Positions 1-8,247 of a DNA stretch of 42,049 nucleotides are shown here, one piece after another. Source of the DNA: CBIHNH01 sp966211425 (GTDB lineage: Bacteria > Patescibacteriota > Saccharimonadia > Saccharimonadales > Saccharimonadaceae). Positions within the stretch are counted from its first letter, which is position 1. Each line of letters starts with the position of its first letter. The notes beneath the pieces were generated by a model that had not been told where the DNA came from, searched no databases, and worked only from the letters and a program-made list of their open reading frames with translations. The stretch is from assembly GCA_966211425.1 (NCBI GenBank), contig CBIHNH010000003.1, positions 1-42,049 of the forward strand, read 5' to 3'. The position numbers were made by a program, and so were the translations under genes.

Positions 1-1133
1 TTGCCGAGAGCACTCGTGATATCGTAGCGTGACTCGTACTGTGCGATGACCCATTCGATAGCTGGTAGTGCCTTTTTAATGGCTTTTTTCCAAAGCGTGA
101 CGTCCTGCTGAATCAATTCATCGGGATCTTTGGCCCCCTCCCCGAGCTGAATAATAAGCAGCTCCACGTTGACCGCTTGGGAGATCGGAATTGCTCGTTC
201 AGTCGCAGCCACTCCCGCCTTGTCGCCGTCGAAAGCGAGCAACACATGATCAGTTAGTCGGCTAAGTGCTTTGAGGTGACTGTCGGTCAGCGCCGTCCCG
301 GCGGTTGCAACGACGTTCGAAACGCCAACCTGGTGAGAACTGATTACATCGAGATTACCCTCGACGATAACCGCCCGGTCTTTTTTGCGTATCGACTCTT
401 TTGCGAGGTGTAGACCAAATACATGACGGCCTTTGTCATAGAGAAGTGTCTGAGGAGTATTCAGGTACTTCGGAGCGCCCTTGATGTCCCTGATCAACCG
501 AGCAGTAAAGCCGATCACCTGCCCCTGGCCATCCATCAGCGGCACCATCAGGCGCTCACGGAACAGATCACTACCGCGCGATCCGATCAGCCCGCCATCA
601 CGTATCTCTCCAGTGCTGTAGCCTTTTTTGGTGAGAAACGATAACAATGCTTGTCCGTCCCCGGGTGCATAGCCGAGGCGAAAATCATGAACAACCTGAC
701 GGTTGAGGCCGCGTTTTTTGACATAGTCGACGGCCTCAGCATGTGCGAACAAGCTTCGCTGATAGTAGGTTGCTGCGCTCTCGTGCATGGCGAGTAACCG
801 CTTCTTTTTCTCGGCGAGCCCGCGTGATGCACCACTTTTTTGTTCATACTGGCTGAGATCAACGCCTGCCTTGCGAGCGAGATGTTCGAGTGCCGCGCGA
901 AAATCCAGACCCTCAACTTGCATAACGAAGCTAAAGACATCCCCGCCCTGGTTTGAGCTAAAGTCATGCCAGATACCTTTTTCCGGGCTGACAAAAAAAC
1001 TCGGTGTCTTTTCATCGGAAAATGGGCTGAGTCCTTTCCAGTTGCGTCCGGCTCGCCGCAGCTGAACATACTCACCGATAACCGCTTCGATATCGAGTTT
1101 TGCCCGAACCTCTTCTTTCGCATCCCCGTTCAT
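1..1133 (-). CDS. dnaG: DNA primase DnaG (N-terminal part, cut by window edge)
   Basis: DnaG makes RNA primers at the replication fork. The gene runs off the left edge; 377 residues are visible against about 600 in the family, so the C-terminal helicase-binding part is missing. Translation from the ATG at 1133 gives the N-terminal zinc-type domain (about 1-90), then the primase core with a Toprim fold: catalytic Glu258 (VIVEGNLD) and Asp302/Asp304 (AFDGDKAG). The zinc domain keeps EKTPSF (41-46) and QGGD (62-65), but the four usual ligands are replaced: Ser36, Ser39, Asp57 and Ser60 stand where Cys, His, Cys, Cys are expected. A TACAAT box lies 7 nt before the ATG, suggesting a leaderless transcript. 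The family call is secure; loss of zinc binding is inferred from the missing ligands. Confidence 0.95.
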   Translation of the reverse strand, partial: MNGDAKEEVRAKLDIEAVIGEYVQLRRAGRNWKGLSPFSDEKTPSFFVSPEKGIWHDFSSNQGGDVFSFVMQVEGLDFRAALEHLARKAGVDLSQYEQKSGASRGLAEKKKRLLAMHESAATYYQRSLFAHAEAVDYVKKRGLNRQVVHDFRLGYAPGDGQALLSFLTKKGYSTGEIRDGGLIGSRGSDLFRERLMVPLMDGQGQVIGFTARLIRDIKGAPKYLNTPQTLLYDKGRHVFGLHLAKESIRKKDRAVIVEGNLDVISSHQVGVSNVVATAGTALTDSHLKALSRLTDHVLLAFDGDKAGVAATERAIPISQAVNVELLIIQLGEGAKDPDELIQQDVTLWKKAIKKALPAIEWVIAQYESRYDITSALG

Positions 1134-1190
1134 TATCCTTATTGTATCACCCTGTACCTCTGTAGATACTTATGCTTAAATAAGACACAT

Positions 1191-1763
1191 ATGGATCCTA
1201 CCTATCTCGGACAACCGGTACCGACCCCAACGGCTCAAAAGCCTGCCGGTTTGATTAGCAAAAAAGCTTTTCTTATCGTGCTCGTTCTGCTTGCAGCCGT
1301 TGCCGCAGGTGCGTTCATGCTACTTGGCTCTGGAGACAAGAGCGGCACTTTGCAACAACAGATGAGCGCTCGACAGGCCACAACGCAGAGGATTATTGAG
1401 GATGGTCAGAAAAATATCAGCAGCGACGAGCTCTCAAAACTCAACAGCGAACTCAGGTTAGTGCTTATCGGCGACACCAATGTCCTCCAGGGCGCCCTGG
1501 CCACCGCCGGAATGAAAAAGATTGAAAAATCCATTACCACGGCCGAAGCTGACACTGCTAGTTTCGACACGTTAAAAGACGCGAAACTTAACGCCAAATA
1601 CGACGCAACCTACCGCAACGTTCTGACACAAAAACTGGAGTCACTAAGAGCGCTCACGACCGAACTCCACGATGAAACCAAATCAAAGCCTCTCAAGGCC
1701 GCACTCGAGGCGCAGTACGCACATCTGACGATCTATCTCAACGCTCTGGCCGAATCCTCTTAG
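1191..1763 (+). CDS. Hypothetical membrane-anchored protein
   Basis: Unrecognised 190-residue protein. It has a short proline- and threonine-containing cytoplasmic N-terminus (1-26), one hydrophobic helix (about 27-46, AFLIVLVLLAAVAAGAFML) and a charged, helix-rich extracytoplasmic part of about 140 residues that may form a coiled coil. I chose ATG 1191 because an in-frame upstream extension would run through the dnaG promoter and coding sequence on the other strand. A TATGCT box lies 14 nt before the ATG. The gene diverges from dnaG, and its stop overlaps that of the convergent YjbR-like gene by 4 bp. No function can be assigned; it resembles the lineage-specific single-helix proteins common in CPR genomes. 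Confidence 0.75.
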   Translation: MDPTYLGQPVPTPTAQKPAGLISKKAFLIVLVLLAAVAAGAFMLLGSGDKSGTLQQQMSARQATTQRIIEDGQKNISSDELSKLNSELRLVLIGDTNVLQGALATAGMKKIEKSITTAEADTASFDTLKDAKLNAKYDATYRNVLTQKLESLRALTTELHDETKSKPLKAALEAQYAHLTIYLNALAESS

Positions 1764-2092
1764 GAGTTCTTGACGAGCTCGTAACTGTGACGAACCAGAT
1801 CCCGCAGTTCGTCGTCGGGCACTTGGCCGCTGCACAGTATAGTGTTCCAGTGCTTTTTGTTCAGATGATAGCCTGGCAGTACGGTTTCGTACTTTTCACG
1901 CAGCAGCTCCGCGAGCGTCGGATCACACTTGAGGCTCAACCGAACCGGAGCGGCGTCACCGTGAACCAGCGCAAACATCTTTCCCTCTAAGCTACCTATC
2001 TTATAAACTTCGACATCCTCGCCAAAAGGATAGTCAAGTACGACACCGGGCATGCTGGTCACTAGTTCGATAATCCCGTTCCGACTGATCAC
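1760..2092 (-). CDS. MmcQ/YjbR family protein
   Basis: A 110-residue protein of the MmcQ/YjbR family (CyaY-like fold, often annotated as DNA-binding). Family features visible are the opening PFGEDVEVYKIG, the KMFALV strand, the LKCDP motif (about 54-58), and GYHLNKKHWNTI (about 74-85) near the C-terminus. Length fits the family (about 110-120). Its ATG overlaps the orn stop (ATGA), so it is probably translated with orn from one mRNA. Its stop overlaps the convergent membrane-protein gene by 4 bp. The biochemical role of the family is not well established. Confidence 0.85.
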   Translation of the reverse strand: MISRNGIIELVTSMPGVVLDYPFGEDVEVYKIGSLEGKMFALVHGDAAPVRLSLKCDPTLAELLREKYETVLPGYHLNKKHWNTILCSGQVPDDELRDLVRHSYELVKNS

Positions 2093-2634
2093 ACTTTCAC
2101 CTTTTGGAGGTAGTACTTTAGCTCCTCTATGCTCCCGCGGATATCTGCGAGCGCACGGTGTTCTTCCGGTTTGGCGAACTTTTTACGGTATTTGCCTTCA
2201 AACACAACCTTCCAGGCGCTAACATCAAGCATGCGATAGTGCAGCCGTTCGTTGAGCCTGGTCCACTCGTTCTCAATAAACTTTCGATCCTGATGGATCG
2301 AGTTGCCAGCCAGCAGCACCCGTTCGTCATCACCAAAATGCTCCTCAATGAAATCCAGCAGCTCGTTTTCGACGGTCCGGCCGTTTTTACCATCCAGATT
2401 TTGTCCGATCAGCGCCTCACGAACCAACGGGTACCGCTCCCAAAAGTCGCCAATCATCCGCTGTTTTATCAAGTTAGGACCAACTTTCTTTACGGCCGTA
2501 TAGTGGGCGATTTCGTTAAAATCCCAGTCCGTCACGATAGCAGCGACCTCAAGAATACGGTCCTCTATCGGATCGAGGCCAGTCATTTCCAGGTCGACCC
2601 AGAGCAATCGTTTGCTGGTTTTTAATCTTGTCAT
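2089..2634 (-). CDS. orn: Oligoribonuclease
   Basis: A 3'-5' exoribonuclease that degrades 2-5 nt RNA fragments (nanoRNA) at the end of mRNA decay. From the ATG at 2634 the protein is 181 residues, the usual Orn length. DEDDh motifs are visible: WVDLEMTGLD near the N-terminus (Exo I), GNSIHQDRKFI in the middle (Exo II), and HRALADIRGSIEELKYY near the C-terminus (Exo III with His and Asp). The frame is open further upstream, but a TATACT box lies exactly 7 nt before ATG 2634, and homology begins with LLWVDLEMTG, so the shorter leaderless start is preferred. It overlaps the YjbR-like gene by 4 nt and probably forms an operon with it. Orn is unusual in CPR-like reduced genomes but this assignment is firm. 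Confidence 0.95.
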   Translation of the reverse strand: MTRLKTSKRLLWVDLEMTGLDPIEDRILEVAAIVTDWDFNEIAHYTAVKKVGPNLIKQRMIGDFWERYPLVREALIGQNLDGKNGRTVENELLDFIEEHFGDDERVLLAGNSIHQDRKFIENEWTRLNERLHYRMLDVSAWKVVFEGKYRKKFAKPEEHRALADIRGSIEELKYYLQKVKV

Positions 2635-2718
2635 ACAACCCAGTATACCTAAAAGTTGTTGAACTTCTGACCCCGAGGGCATATAGTCAGATATAAGGAT
2701 AAACGATACCAAAAGAAC

Positions 2719-3207
2719 ATGTCAGAAAATTACCCAACCACAGATCTAGCCCTCTCCTATGAACGCGTACCTCGTGTTGATAGTTCTTTTGTCGTGACAG
2801 ACGAGAGCTATGTTGACCTGCTGTTGCCCCGCGAGAACAGTGACGAACGGTCACGATTACGGATCTTTGATATTAACGAACGCTGGATCCGTGCGGTTGA
2901 TCTCTCGGAATTTTACCGGGTTCCGGAACCTGACGACGAACGGTTCTTCAATGCGCCGCACGCGGCATACGATACGTTCGAGCTTGGTGAAGAGTTCTTT
3001 ATCGGTCGCCACTACAACCCGGATAACCTCCCTATCCTGAACAAGAACGTTATCTCGCGCAAACACGTCGGTCTGACGCTCAAGCTCGGTGAATGCGGCC
3101 TCATCCTGGCCGTTCGCGATACCTTCTTCTCGCACAACGGCACGGAGATCGTGCCCAACGACACCCTCGCAGTCCTTGACGGCGAGGTGATGCTAGCCAC
3201 CGTATAG
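2719..3207 (+). CDS. FHA-like domain protein
   Basis: A 162-residue soluble protein without a signal peptide or membrane helix. Residues about 90-120 contain FFIGRHYNPDN followed by NKNVISRKHVGLTL. This matches the GR...SRxH pattern of forkhead-associated (phosphothreonine-binding) domains, and the C-terminal NGTEIV and LDGEVMLA strands are consistent with the end of such a sandwich. The first 80 residues are unassigned. The call rests on this motif spacing alone and is tentative. The gene diverges from orn (84 bp between starts), and its stop codon sits inside a perfect inverted repeat that serves as terminator. Confidence 0.6.
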   Translation: MSENYPTTDLALSYERVPRVDSSFVVTDESYVDLLLPRENSDERSRLRIFDINERWIRAVDLSEFYRVPEPDDERFFNAPHAAYDTFELGEEFFIGRHYNPDNLPILNKNVISRKHVGLTLKLGECGLILAVRDTFFSHNGTEIVPNDTLAVLDGEVMLATV

Positions 3208-3240
3208 AAAAAGGCAACCTCGGTTGCCTTTTTCTATACG
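3201..3240. terminator. Bidirectional terminator, perfect 19-bp inverted repeat
   Basis: Arms 3201-3219 and 3222-3240 are perfectly complementary with a 2-nt loop (TC). The arms contain A-runs and T-runs, so either strand gives a GC core (GGCAACC/GGTTGCC) followed by U-rich sequence. It ends the FHA-like gene (its TAG is inside the left arm) and the convergent mscL. Confidence 0.9.
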
Positions 3241-3255
3241 CACCGCCCGTAGGCC

Positions 3256-3708
3256 TTAGTCTTTTTTCTTGTCGATACGATCGAGCTTTGTCGCCTTTAC
3301 GAAAATATAGACAACGAGTGCTGTTGCAACCAGCGTGATAAGTGAACTCAAGATGACTCCCCAGCCGATCGAAACCTCTGTATGGCCATCCGTTGCCGGC
3401 ATGATAACCCATCTGAGACTATTGAGATCGACGCCGCGGGTCAGTAGCGCGACAAGCGGTGAAATGAACTGGTCAACGATCGACTTAACGCTCGCGCCAG
3501 CTGCGGTACCGATCGCAAGACCGACCGCCAGACCGACGACGCCTTGTTGACGGACAAAGTCCATAAATCCACCCGCATGACCTTTGGTCAGTTTGCTGGC
3601 GTGCTCTTTGGCGGCTGAGGCCTTCGCCTTCGCTGCTGCTGCCTTCGCGCGAGCTGCCGCTCGCCTTGCTTCGGCTGCTGACTGAGCAGCGGTTTTCTTT
3701 GTTGCCAT
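3256..3708 (-). CDS. mscL: Large-conductance mechanosensitive channel MscL with basic N-terminal extension
   Basis: MscL opens under membrane tension to release solutes during osmotic downshock. Residues about 47-90 (FMDFVRQQGVVGLAVGLAIG and on) match the MscL N-terminal amphipathic helix and pore-lining TM1 with its Gly/Ala pattern. A second helix (GVILSSLITLVATALVVYIF) and a basic tail (KLDRIDKKKD) follow. The odd part is residues 1-45, an Ala/Lys/Arg-rich segment (repeats of AAARAKAAAAK) absent from typical MscL, which make the protein 150 residues against about 130-140. The start at 3708 is the only ATG before the extension. It lies 65 bp downstream of argS on the same strand and shares its terminator with the FHA-like gene. 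Confidence 0.9.
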   Translation of the reverse strand: MATKKTAAQSAAEARRAAARAKAAAAKAKASAAKEHASKLTKGHAGGFMDFVRQQGVVGLAVGLAIGTAAGASVKSIVDQFISPLVALLTRGVDLNSLRWVIMPATDGHTEVSIGWGVILSSLITLVATALVVYIFVKATKLDRIDKKKD

Positions 3709-3773
3709 TGTAGTTTTCTGTTGCCTCCGTTAGATGGGCTCATTATCAACCACAGTTTTTCTAAACGCAAGTC

Positions 3774-5447
3774 CTAGAGTCTGTCGGGCGCAGCAATTCC
3801 GAGCAAATCAAGTCCGTGAGCCAGCGTGTCACGGTAACGACGTACCAGTTCGAGCCGACTCGACTCACGCGGATCACCGATGATACGTGAACGTTCATAG
3901 AATCGGTTAAAGGTCTGGGCGAGCTCATAGAGATAGGTGCCTACCAGGTGTGGCATCAGCTCGCGTGTGGCATCGCTGACCACCTGGGTGTATTCACTGA
4001 GTTTACGAACGAGAGCTCGTTCACTTTCGTCGAGCACTGACCCATCTAGGTGAGCTTCGGCCTCGCTCTTGGCAAGGATAGAACACGCCCGTGCATGTGC
4101 GTATTGGAGATACGGGCCACTGTTGCCCTGCAGGCTGACAGACTCTTTCGGATCATACACGATATCACCGCCCATCCGCTGACGGAGGAAAGCGTATTTG
4201 ACCGCGCCGAGACTGACGCGCTCGTCCGGAGTGCCGTTGAGTTCAGCATTTGCCTGGTTCGCTACATCGAGTACATCCACTGCACGGAGAAAATTACCTT
4301 TGCGGCTACTCATCTTGACTCCACCAGCCAGCTTGACGATACCGTGTGTCAGGTGGGTTGAACTTCTCGCAAGCTCCGGCGCAAACTGCTCGATTGCCTT
4401 CAGGACAACGGCCATATACTGCTCCTGCTCGGTAGCGGTGATGACGATTGAGCGGTCAAAGCGGTAGTCGTCATACTTGTGAAAAATCAGCCCGACGTCT
4501 TTGGCTTCATAGGTTGGTAGGCCTTCGCGGTTGATAAACACGCGGGTATGGAGACCAAAGGCTTCACCGGCGAACACGACGGCGCCATTACTCTCATCAA
4601 AAACTTCGCCGATCTGGGCGCGAACCTCACGCAGCCCCCGCTCGGCAACGGAGCTTTCAGGATAATATTTCTCAAACTGCGTACCGATCCGAGCATAGAA
4701 CTCGTCAAAGTACGCATAGCTCCACTCGCGACACATCCAGTAGATGCGCGCAAACGGGCTCTCCGTGTCACCTTCGGCATGCAGCTGATAGACGCGTTTA
4801 TTATAGGTAACGATGGCGTCTTTTGCGCTCGCATCGTCCTCGTAGGCATTGCTGCCTTCGACATAGCGTGCTGCCATCCACTGAGCGCGTTCATCGGCCG
4901 GGATGTCAGCAAGGGCATCAGGATTCTCACCGCCAAGCGCTTTTACGATCGCCCACATACTTTTGCCGACATGAAGGCCGACGTCTCCGCCAAAGTTTAC
5001 GCGGTGGACATCGCCGCCCGCAGCCTCAACGAAGTTTGCGATGGCGTCACCCATGATACTGGTGTAGAGATGACCAGCGTGCAGGACTTTAAACGGATTT
5101 GGGTCAGAGTACTCAACAACGACGGTCTGGTGTCGATAGTGCTGCTCTGTTTCGAGCGACCATGCGCCGAGAAGCGCCGAGTCAGACAGAGTGATATTGA
5201 GGAAGCCCGGTCCAGCGACTGTGGCGTCCTGAACCTCATCCAGCTCACGAACAGCCCCGGCGAGCACTCCAGCAACCTCTTGCGGCTTCTTGCCGACCTG
5301 TTTCGCGAGCTGTAGTGCAACGTTCGTCGCAATATCACCAAACTGAGCCTCAGGGCGCGTCAAGACGGGATCAACCTCAACGCCATAGGCATTTCTGATG
5401 GTCTCTTTGAGGCAGTCGGAAACGGTTGTTAACATATTGCGTTTCAT
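3774..5447 (-). CDS. argS: Arginyl-tRNA synthetase
   Basis: Charges tRNA-Arg with arginine (class I synthetase). The 557-residue ORF has the N-terminal Arg-tRNA-synthetase additional domain (1-85, with FGDIATNVA), the HIGH-type signature as HAGH within YSDPNPFKVLHAGHLYTS (about 112-129), a KMSKS-type loop as KMSSRKGN, and the C-terminal DALR anticodon-binding domain ending in LAHGLDLLGIAAPDRL. Length is normal. Start: the first ATG (5447) overlaps a TATAAT hexamer. If that is the promoter, transcription would begin near the second in-frame ATG at 5435, giving MLTTVSDCLK and a 553-residue protein. mscL follows 65 bp downstream. The gene diverges from sucC. Confidence 0.96.
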   Translation of the reverse strand: MKRNMLTTVSDCLKETIRNAYGVEVDPVLTRPEAQFGDIATNVALQLAKQVGKKPQEVAGVLAGAVRELDEVQDATVAGPGFLNITLSDSALLGAWSLETEQHYRHQTVVVEYSDPNPFKVLHAGHLYTSIMGDAIANFVEAAGGDVHRVNFGGDVGLHVGKSMWAIVKALGGENPDALADIPADERAQWMAARYVEGSNAYEDDASAKDAIVTYNKRVYQLHAEGDTESPFARIYWMCREWSYAYFDEFYARIGTQFEKYYPESSVAERGLREVRAQIGEVFDESNGAVVFAGEAFGLHTRVFINREGLPTYEAKDVGLIFHKYDDYRFDRSIVITATEQEQYMAVVLKAIEQFAPELARSSTHLTHGIVKLAGGVKMSSRKGNFLRAVDVLDVANQANAELNGTPDERVSLGAVKYAFLRQRMGGDIVYDPKESVSLQGNSGPYLQYAHARACSILAKSEAEAHLDGSVLDESERALVRKLSEYTQVVSDATRELMPHLVGTYLYELAQTFNRFYERSRIIGDPRESSRLELVRRYRDTLAHGLDLLGIAAPDRL

Positions 5448-5501
5448 TATAACAGAGGTAGGAATGATTTCCGATAGAAGAACGAGTTATACTAAGATGC
5501 T

Positions 5502-6605
5502 ATGAATCTCCTCGAACATCACGCAAAGGCACTGCTCACCGACTGCGGCGCGCCTGTGCCACGTTCCTGGCTCATCCGGCCCGACTCGGCGGTATCATCC
5601 GATATCGAATATCCCGTCGTTGCCAAAAGTCAGGTGCCGGTCGGCGGACGGGGAAAAGCCGGTGGTATCATCATGACGAATACGGCGGCTGAGCTAGTTG
5701 GTGCAGTCGAAAAGCTATTTACGCTTGAGATCAAAGGCTACAAACCCAAAGCCATCCTGCTCGAGGAACAACTCGGCGCCGATCGCGAACTCTATCTCAG
5801 CCTGCAGCTCAACCGTGATACTCGGCGCGTCGAGTGGCTCGCCTCACCGAACGGCGGCGTCGATATCGAAGACAACGCCGAGGCGGTCCGAACCGTTGCC
5901 TTTACTGACCCCGAGGCGTCAGAAAAACTCGCAGCCATCCTAGGCGTAGACGAGTTGGAACTCTCAATGCTACTCGACTCACTCTCGAAGTGCTTTTTTG
6001 CCAACGACCTACTACTCCTCGAAATTAACCCGCTGATGGTCATGAACAACAAACTTGTTTGTGCTGACGCCAAATGTCTCGTCGACGATAACGCCCGTTT
6101 TCGCCACCCGGAACTGCCATGGCCACCGGTCGAAGGAAACCCGCCAAAGCCGCTCGGTGGCACGATCGGTTGTATCGCGAACGGCGCAGGCATGGCGATG
6201 AGCACCATGGACACAATCGTTGCAGCTGGCGGCAAACCGGCTAACTTCCTCGATATCGGTGGCGGAACCGGTGAGAAAGAGTTCGTCGTCGCTCTTAAAC
6301 AAATCATGGAGCTACCCGGCGTCACCAGTATCATCGTCAATATATTCGCCGGCATCTCACGCTGCGACGAGATCGCTCGCGGTATCATCGCCGCTCGTGA
6401 GCAGCTCCCCGCTCTGCCGCCACTATTTATCCGCCTCGAGGGCACCAACCGCGACATTGCCGTTGAACTACTGGAGAAAGTGAGCATCGCCATCGAACCA
6501 GACCTAAAGTCATGTGTTCAAAAGGCCATGAGCTTCACGTCGGCCAGCTTTGCTGCGACGGAAGATTCTGGCATAGAACAGCCGGGTACAGGAGATAACG
6601 TATGA
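5502..6605 (+). CDS. sucC: Succinyl-CoA ligase (ADP-forming) beta subunit
   Basis: ATP-grasp beta subunit of succinyl-CoA synthetase, which couples cleavage of succinyl-CoA to phosphorylation of ADP (or GDP). The protein has 367 residues (E. coli about 388). It shows the ATP-grasp N-terminus with KSQVPVGGRGKAGG, the metal-binding LLLEINPLMV with ADAKCLVDDNARFRH, and the C-terminal CoA-ligase domain with GGTIGCIANGAGMAMSTMD and FLDIGGGTG. TATACT lies 8 nt before the ATG, suggesting a leaderless mRNA. The stop overlaps the sucD start (ATGA). No other TCA-cycle genes are in this window, so the pair may serve substrate-level ATP formation or acyl-CoA supply. That role is inference. Confidence 0.95.
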   Translation: MNLLEHHAKALLTDCGAPVPRSWLIRPDSAVSSDIEYPVVAKSQVPVGGRGKAGGIIMTNTAAELVGAVEKLFTLEIKGYKPKAILLEEQLGADRELYLSLQLNRDTRRVEWLASPNGGVDIEDNAEAVRTVAFTDPEASEKLAAILGVDELELSMLLDSLSKCFFANDLLLLEINPLMVMNNKLVCADAKCLVDDNARFRHPELPWPPVEGNPPKPLGGTIGCIANGAGMAMSTMDTIVAAGGKPANFLDIGGGTGEKEFVVALKQIMELPGVTSIIVNIFAGISRCDEIARGIIAAREQLPALPPLFIRLEGTNRDIAVELLEKVSIAIEPDLKSCVQKAMSFTSASFAATEDSGIEQPGTGDNV

Positions 6606-7462
6606 CCCTTTTTGACGCTCCGACCGTTCTCGTCCAAGGCATAACTGGCCGGCACGGCGCCTTTCACGCCAAAGGCATGCTTGAGGCTGGTACGAACATC
6701 GTTGCCGGTGTTACACCGGGCAAAGCTGGCGAAAAAATCCACGGTTTACCAGTTTATAGCTCAGTCGCCGACGCGAGGACTACCCACCCAGAGCTTGACA
6801 CCAGCGTCGTCTTTGTGCCGGCTGCATTTGCCAAAAACGCCGTCACTGAAGCGATCGATGCCGGCATACGCCAGGTTATCGTCATCACCGAAGGAATACC
6901 GGTCCATGACGCGCTCAAAATACACGAATACGCCGCGGCTCACGACGTGACGCTCGTCGGGCCAAACTGCCCCGGGCTGATCGTTCCCAGCTCGCACAAA
7001 CTCGGTATCATCGCAGCTCACATCACGAAGCAAGGCAGAACGGCTATCATCTCTCGAAGCGGTACGCTCACCTATGAATTGGCGGATGCCCTCACCAAAA
7101 AAGGTATCGGTCAATCAATCATTATCGGTATTGGCGGCGATCCTGTTCCCGGTATGAACTTCGTCGAGGCGCTTGAACTCGTACAGGCGCACGAAGGCAC
7201 GGATCAGATCATCATGGTTGGAGAAATCGGCGGCACGAGCGAGCAGATAGCGGCCGACTACATCGCTAAGCAAGTGACAAAGCCTGTCTATGGCCTCGTC
7301 GTCGGCCACAGCGCCCCTGCCGGTCAAACTTTCGGCCACGCTGGTGCGATCATTGGCACAGACGCCGAATCAGCGAAGGCAAAAACTGACTATCTTTCGG
7401 CAGCAGGTCTTCGCATGACGAGCACGCTCGATGAGCTCATCGCCCTCATCGCCACCCCATAG
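6602..7462 (+). CDS. sucD: Succinyl-CoA ligase alpha subunit
   Basis: Alpha subunit, which binds CoA and carries the transient phosphohistidine. The 286-residue protein matches the family (about 289). It has the Rossmann CoA-binding domain with VQGITGRHGAFHAKGM at the N-terminus, VITEGIPVHD, GPNCPGLIVP, and RSGTLTYELADAL. The phosphohistidine motif GHAGAIIG is near residue 240, and all expected active-site motifs are present. Translation is coupled to sucC through a 4-nt overlap. Substrate specificity among succinyl-CoA and related acyl-CoAs cannot be read with certainty, but the sequence is SucD-like rather than the fused archaeal acetyl-CoA synthetase form. Confidence 0.96.
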   Translation: MTLFDAPTVLVQGITGRHGAFHAKGMLEAGTNIVAGVTPGKAGEKIHGLPVYSSVADARTTHPELDTSVVFVPAAFAKNAVTEAIDAGIRQVIVITEGIPVHDALKIHEYAAAHDVTLVGPNCPGLIVPSSHKLGIIAAHITKQGRTAIISRSGTLTYELADALTKKGIGQSIIIGIGGDPVPGMNFVEALELVQAHEGTDQIIMVGEIGGTSEQIAADYIAKQVTKPVYGLVVGHSAPAGQTFGHAGAIIGTDAESAKAKTDYLSAAGLRMTSTLDELIALIATP

Positions 7463-7523
7463 ACACGACCCAGGTCACCTGTTATGCTTTGCCTTACTAA
7501 CGGATACCAAAAAAGGAGTCAAC

Positions 7524-8240
7524 ATGAACGCCTCACAGCTCAAGTCGCTATTTTTCAAAACACTCATCGCCTGCCTGGTTGCTACAGCCGCCGTAGCGGT
7601 AACGGCGATACTTGCTGGCGGCATGAACGATATAACCTCGCGATCACTCTTTACTATCGTTATCGTGGGCGTGCACGCACTCGCTGGCCTCGGTTTCATA
7701 AATATGGACGGCACGAAGGATAGCGCCGGATCGCTCAAGTGGTTCGCAAACGTCGTCTTTAGTATTATCGTACTCAGCTTTATCACTGCGGTGCTCGGCA
7801 TATGGGATGTCCTGCCGGGTGAGCTGTTCTGGAAGCTATACCTTACATACGGAGTCATCATGGTCGCCGTGCTTCACGCTGAAGTCCTGGCGCGCATACT
7901 AAATCACCAGCCCTCTACCAACGCCGTCATCTATACGAACTATGCCGTTATGGCGATAGTCGTCGTCATGCTCCTCGTCGCCATCTATGCCTCCGAATAT
8001 GACATTCTCGGCACGATGTTCTTCCGCGGCCTGGCTGCGCTTGCGGTTATCGACGGTACACTGACCTTAACTGCTATTATTCTCGATAAACTATACCTGT
8101 CGAAGCACCCTGAGTTGATCACCGAGAACTCGGTCGTAACCCCGCAAAAACGGGGCCCGAGTATCCTCGTCATCCTTGTTCTGGGGTTCCTGGGTATTCA
8201 GCTCCTTGGCATGTTGCTCGGTCTCGCTTCTCGTTTCTAG
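7524..8240 (+). CDS. Polytopic membrane protein, about seven helices
   Basis: Unrecognised 238-residue integral membrane protein with about seven hydrophobic segments spread over the full length (first TLIACLVATAAVAVTAILAG, last ILVILVLGFLGIQLLGML). Loops are short and there is no recognisable catalytic motif. The ATG at 7524 is chosen over an upstream in-frame extension because AAAAGGAG (about 7511-7518) sits at the right distance. The upstream extension would also overlap the end of sucD. It is convergent with pyrG, with a 7-bp gap between stops. Function unknown. Confidence 0.8.
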   Translation: MNASQLKSLFFKTLIACLVATAAVAVTAILAGGMNDITSRSLFTIVIVGVHALAGLGFINMDGTKDSAGSLKWFANVVFSIIVLSFITAVLGIWDVLPGELFWKLYLTYGVIMVAVLHAEVLARILNHQPSTNAVIYTNYAVMAIVVVMLLVAIYASEYDILGTMFFRGLAALAVIDGTLTLTAIILDKLYLSKHPELITENSVVTPQKRGPSILVILVLGFLGIQLLGMLLGLASRF

Positions 8241-8247
8241 GCCAATC

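Noticed and set aside
587..1123. Open frame of 178 codons on the minus strand
   Set aside because: It overlaps dnaG in a shifted frame; only the dnaG frame (start 1133) gives conserved primase motifs.
966..1190. N-terminal extension of the membrane protein at 1191
   Set aside because: It would run through dnaG coding sequence and the divergent promoters; no homology-like or signal sequence is seen there.
4548..5315. 255-codon plus-strand frame opposite argS
   Set aside because: Antisense shadow of a well-conserved synthetase; no Shine-Dalgarno or promoter and no domain.
5792..6493. 233-codon minus-strand frame opposite sucC
   Set aside because: Shadow frame with Ser/Arg-rich composition typical of antisense of GC-rich coding DNA.
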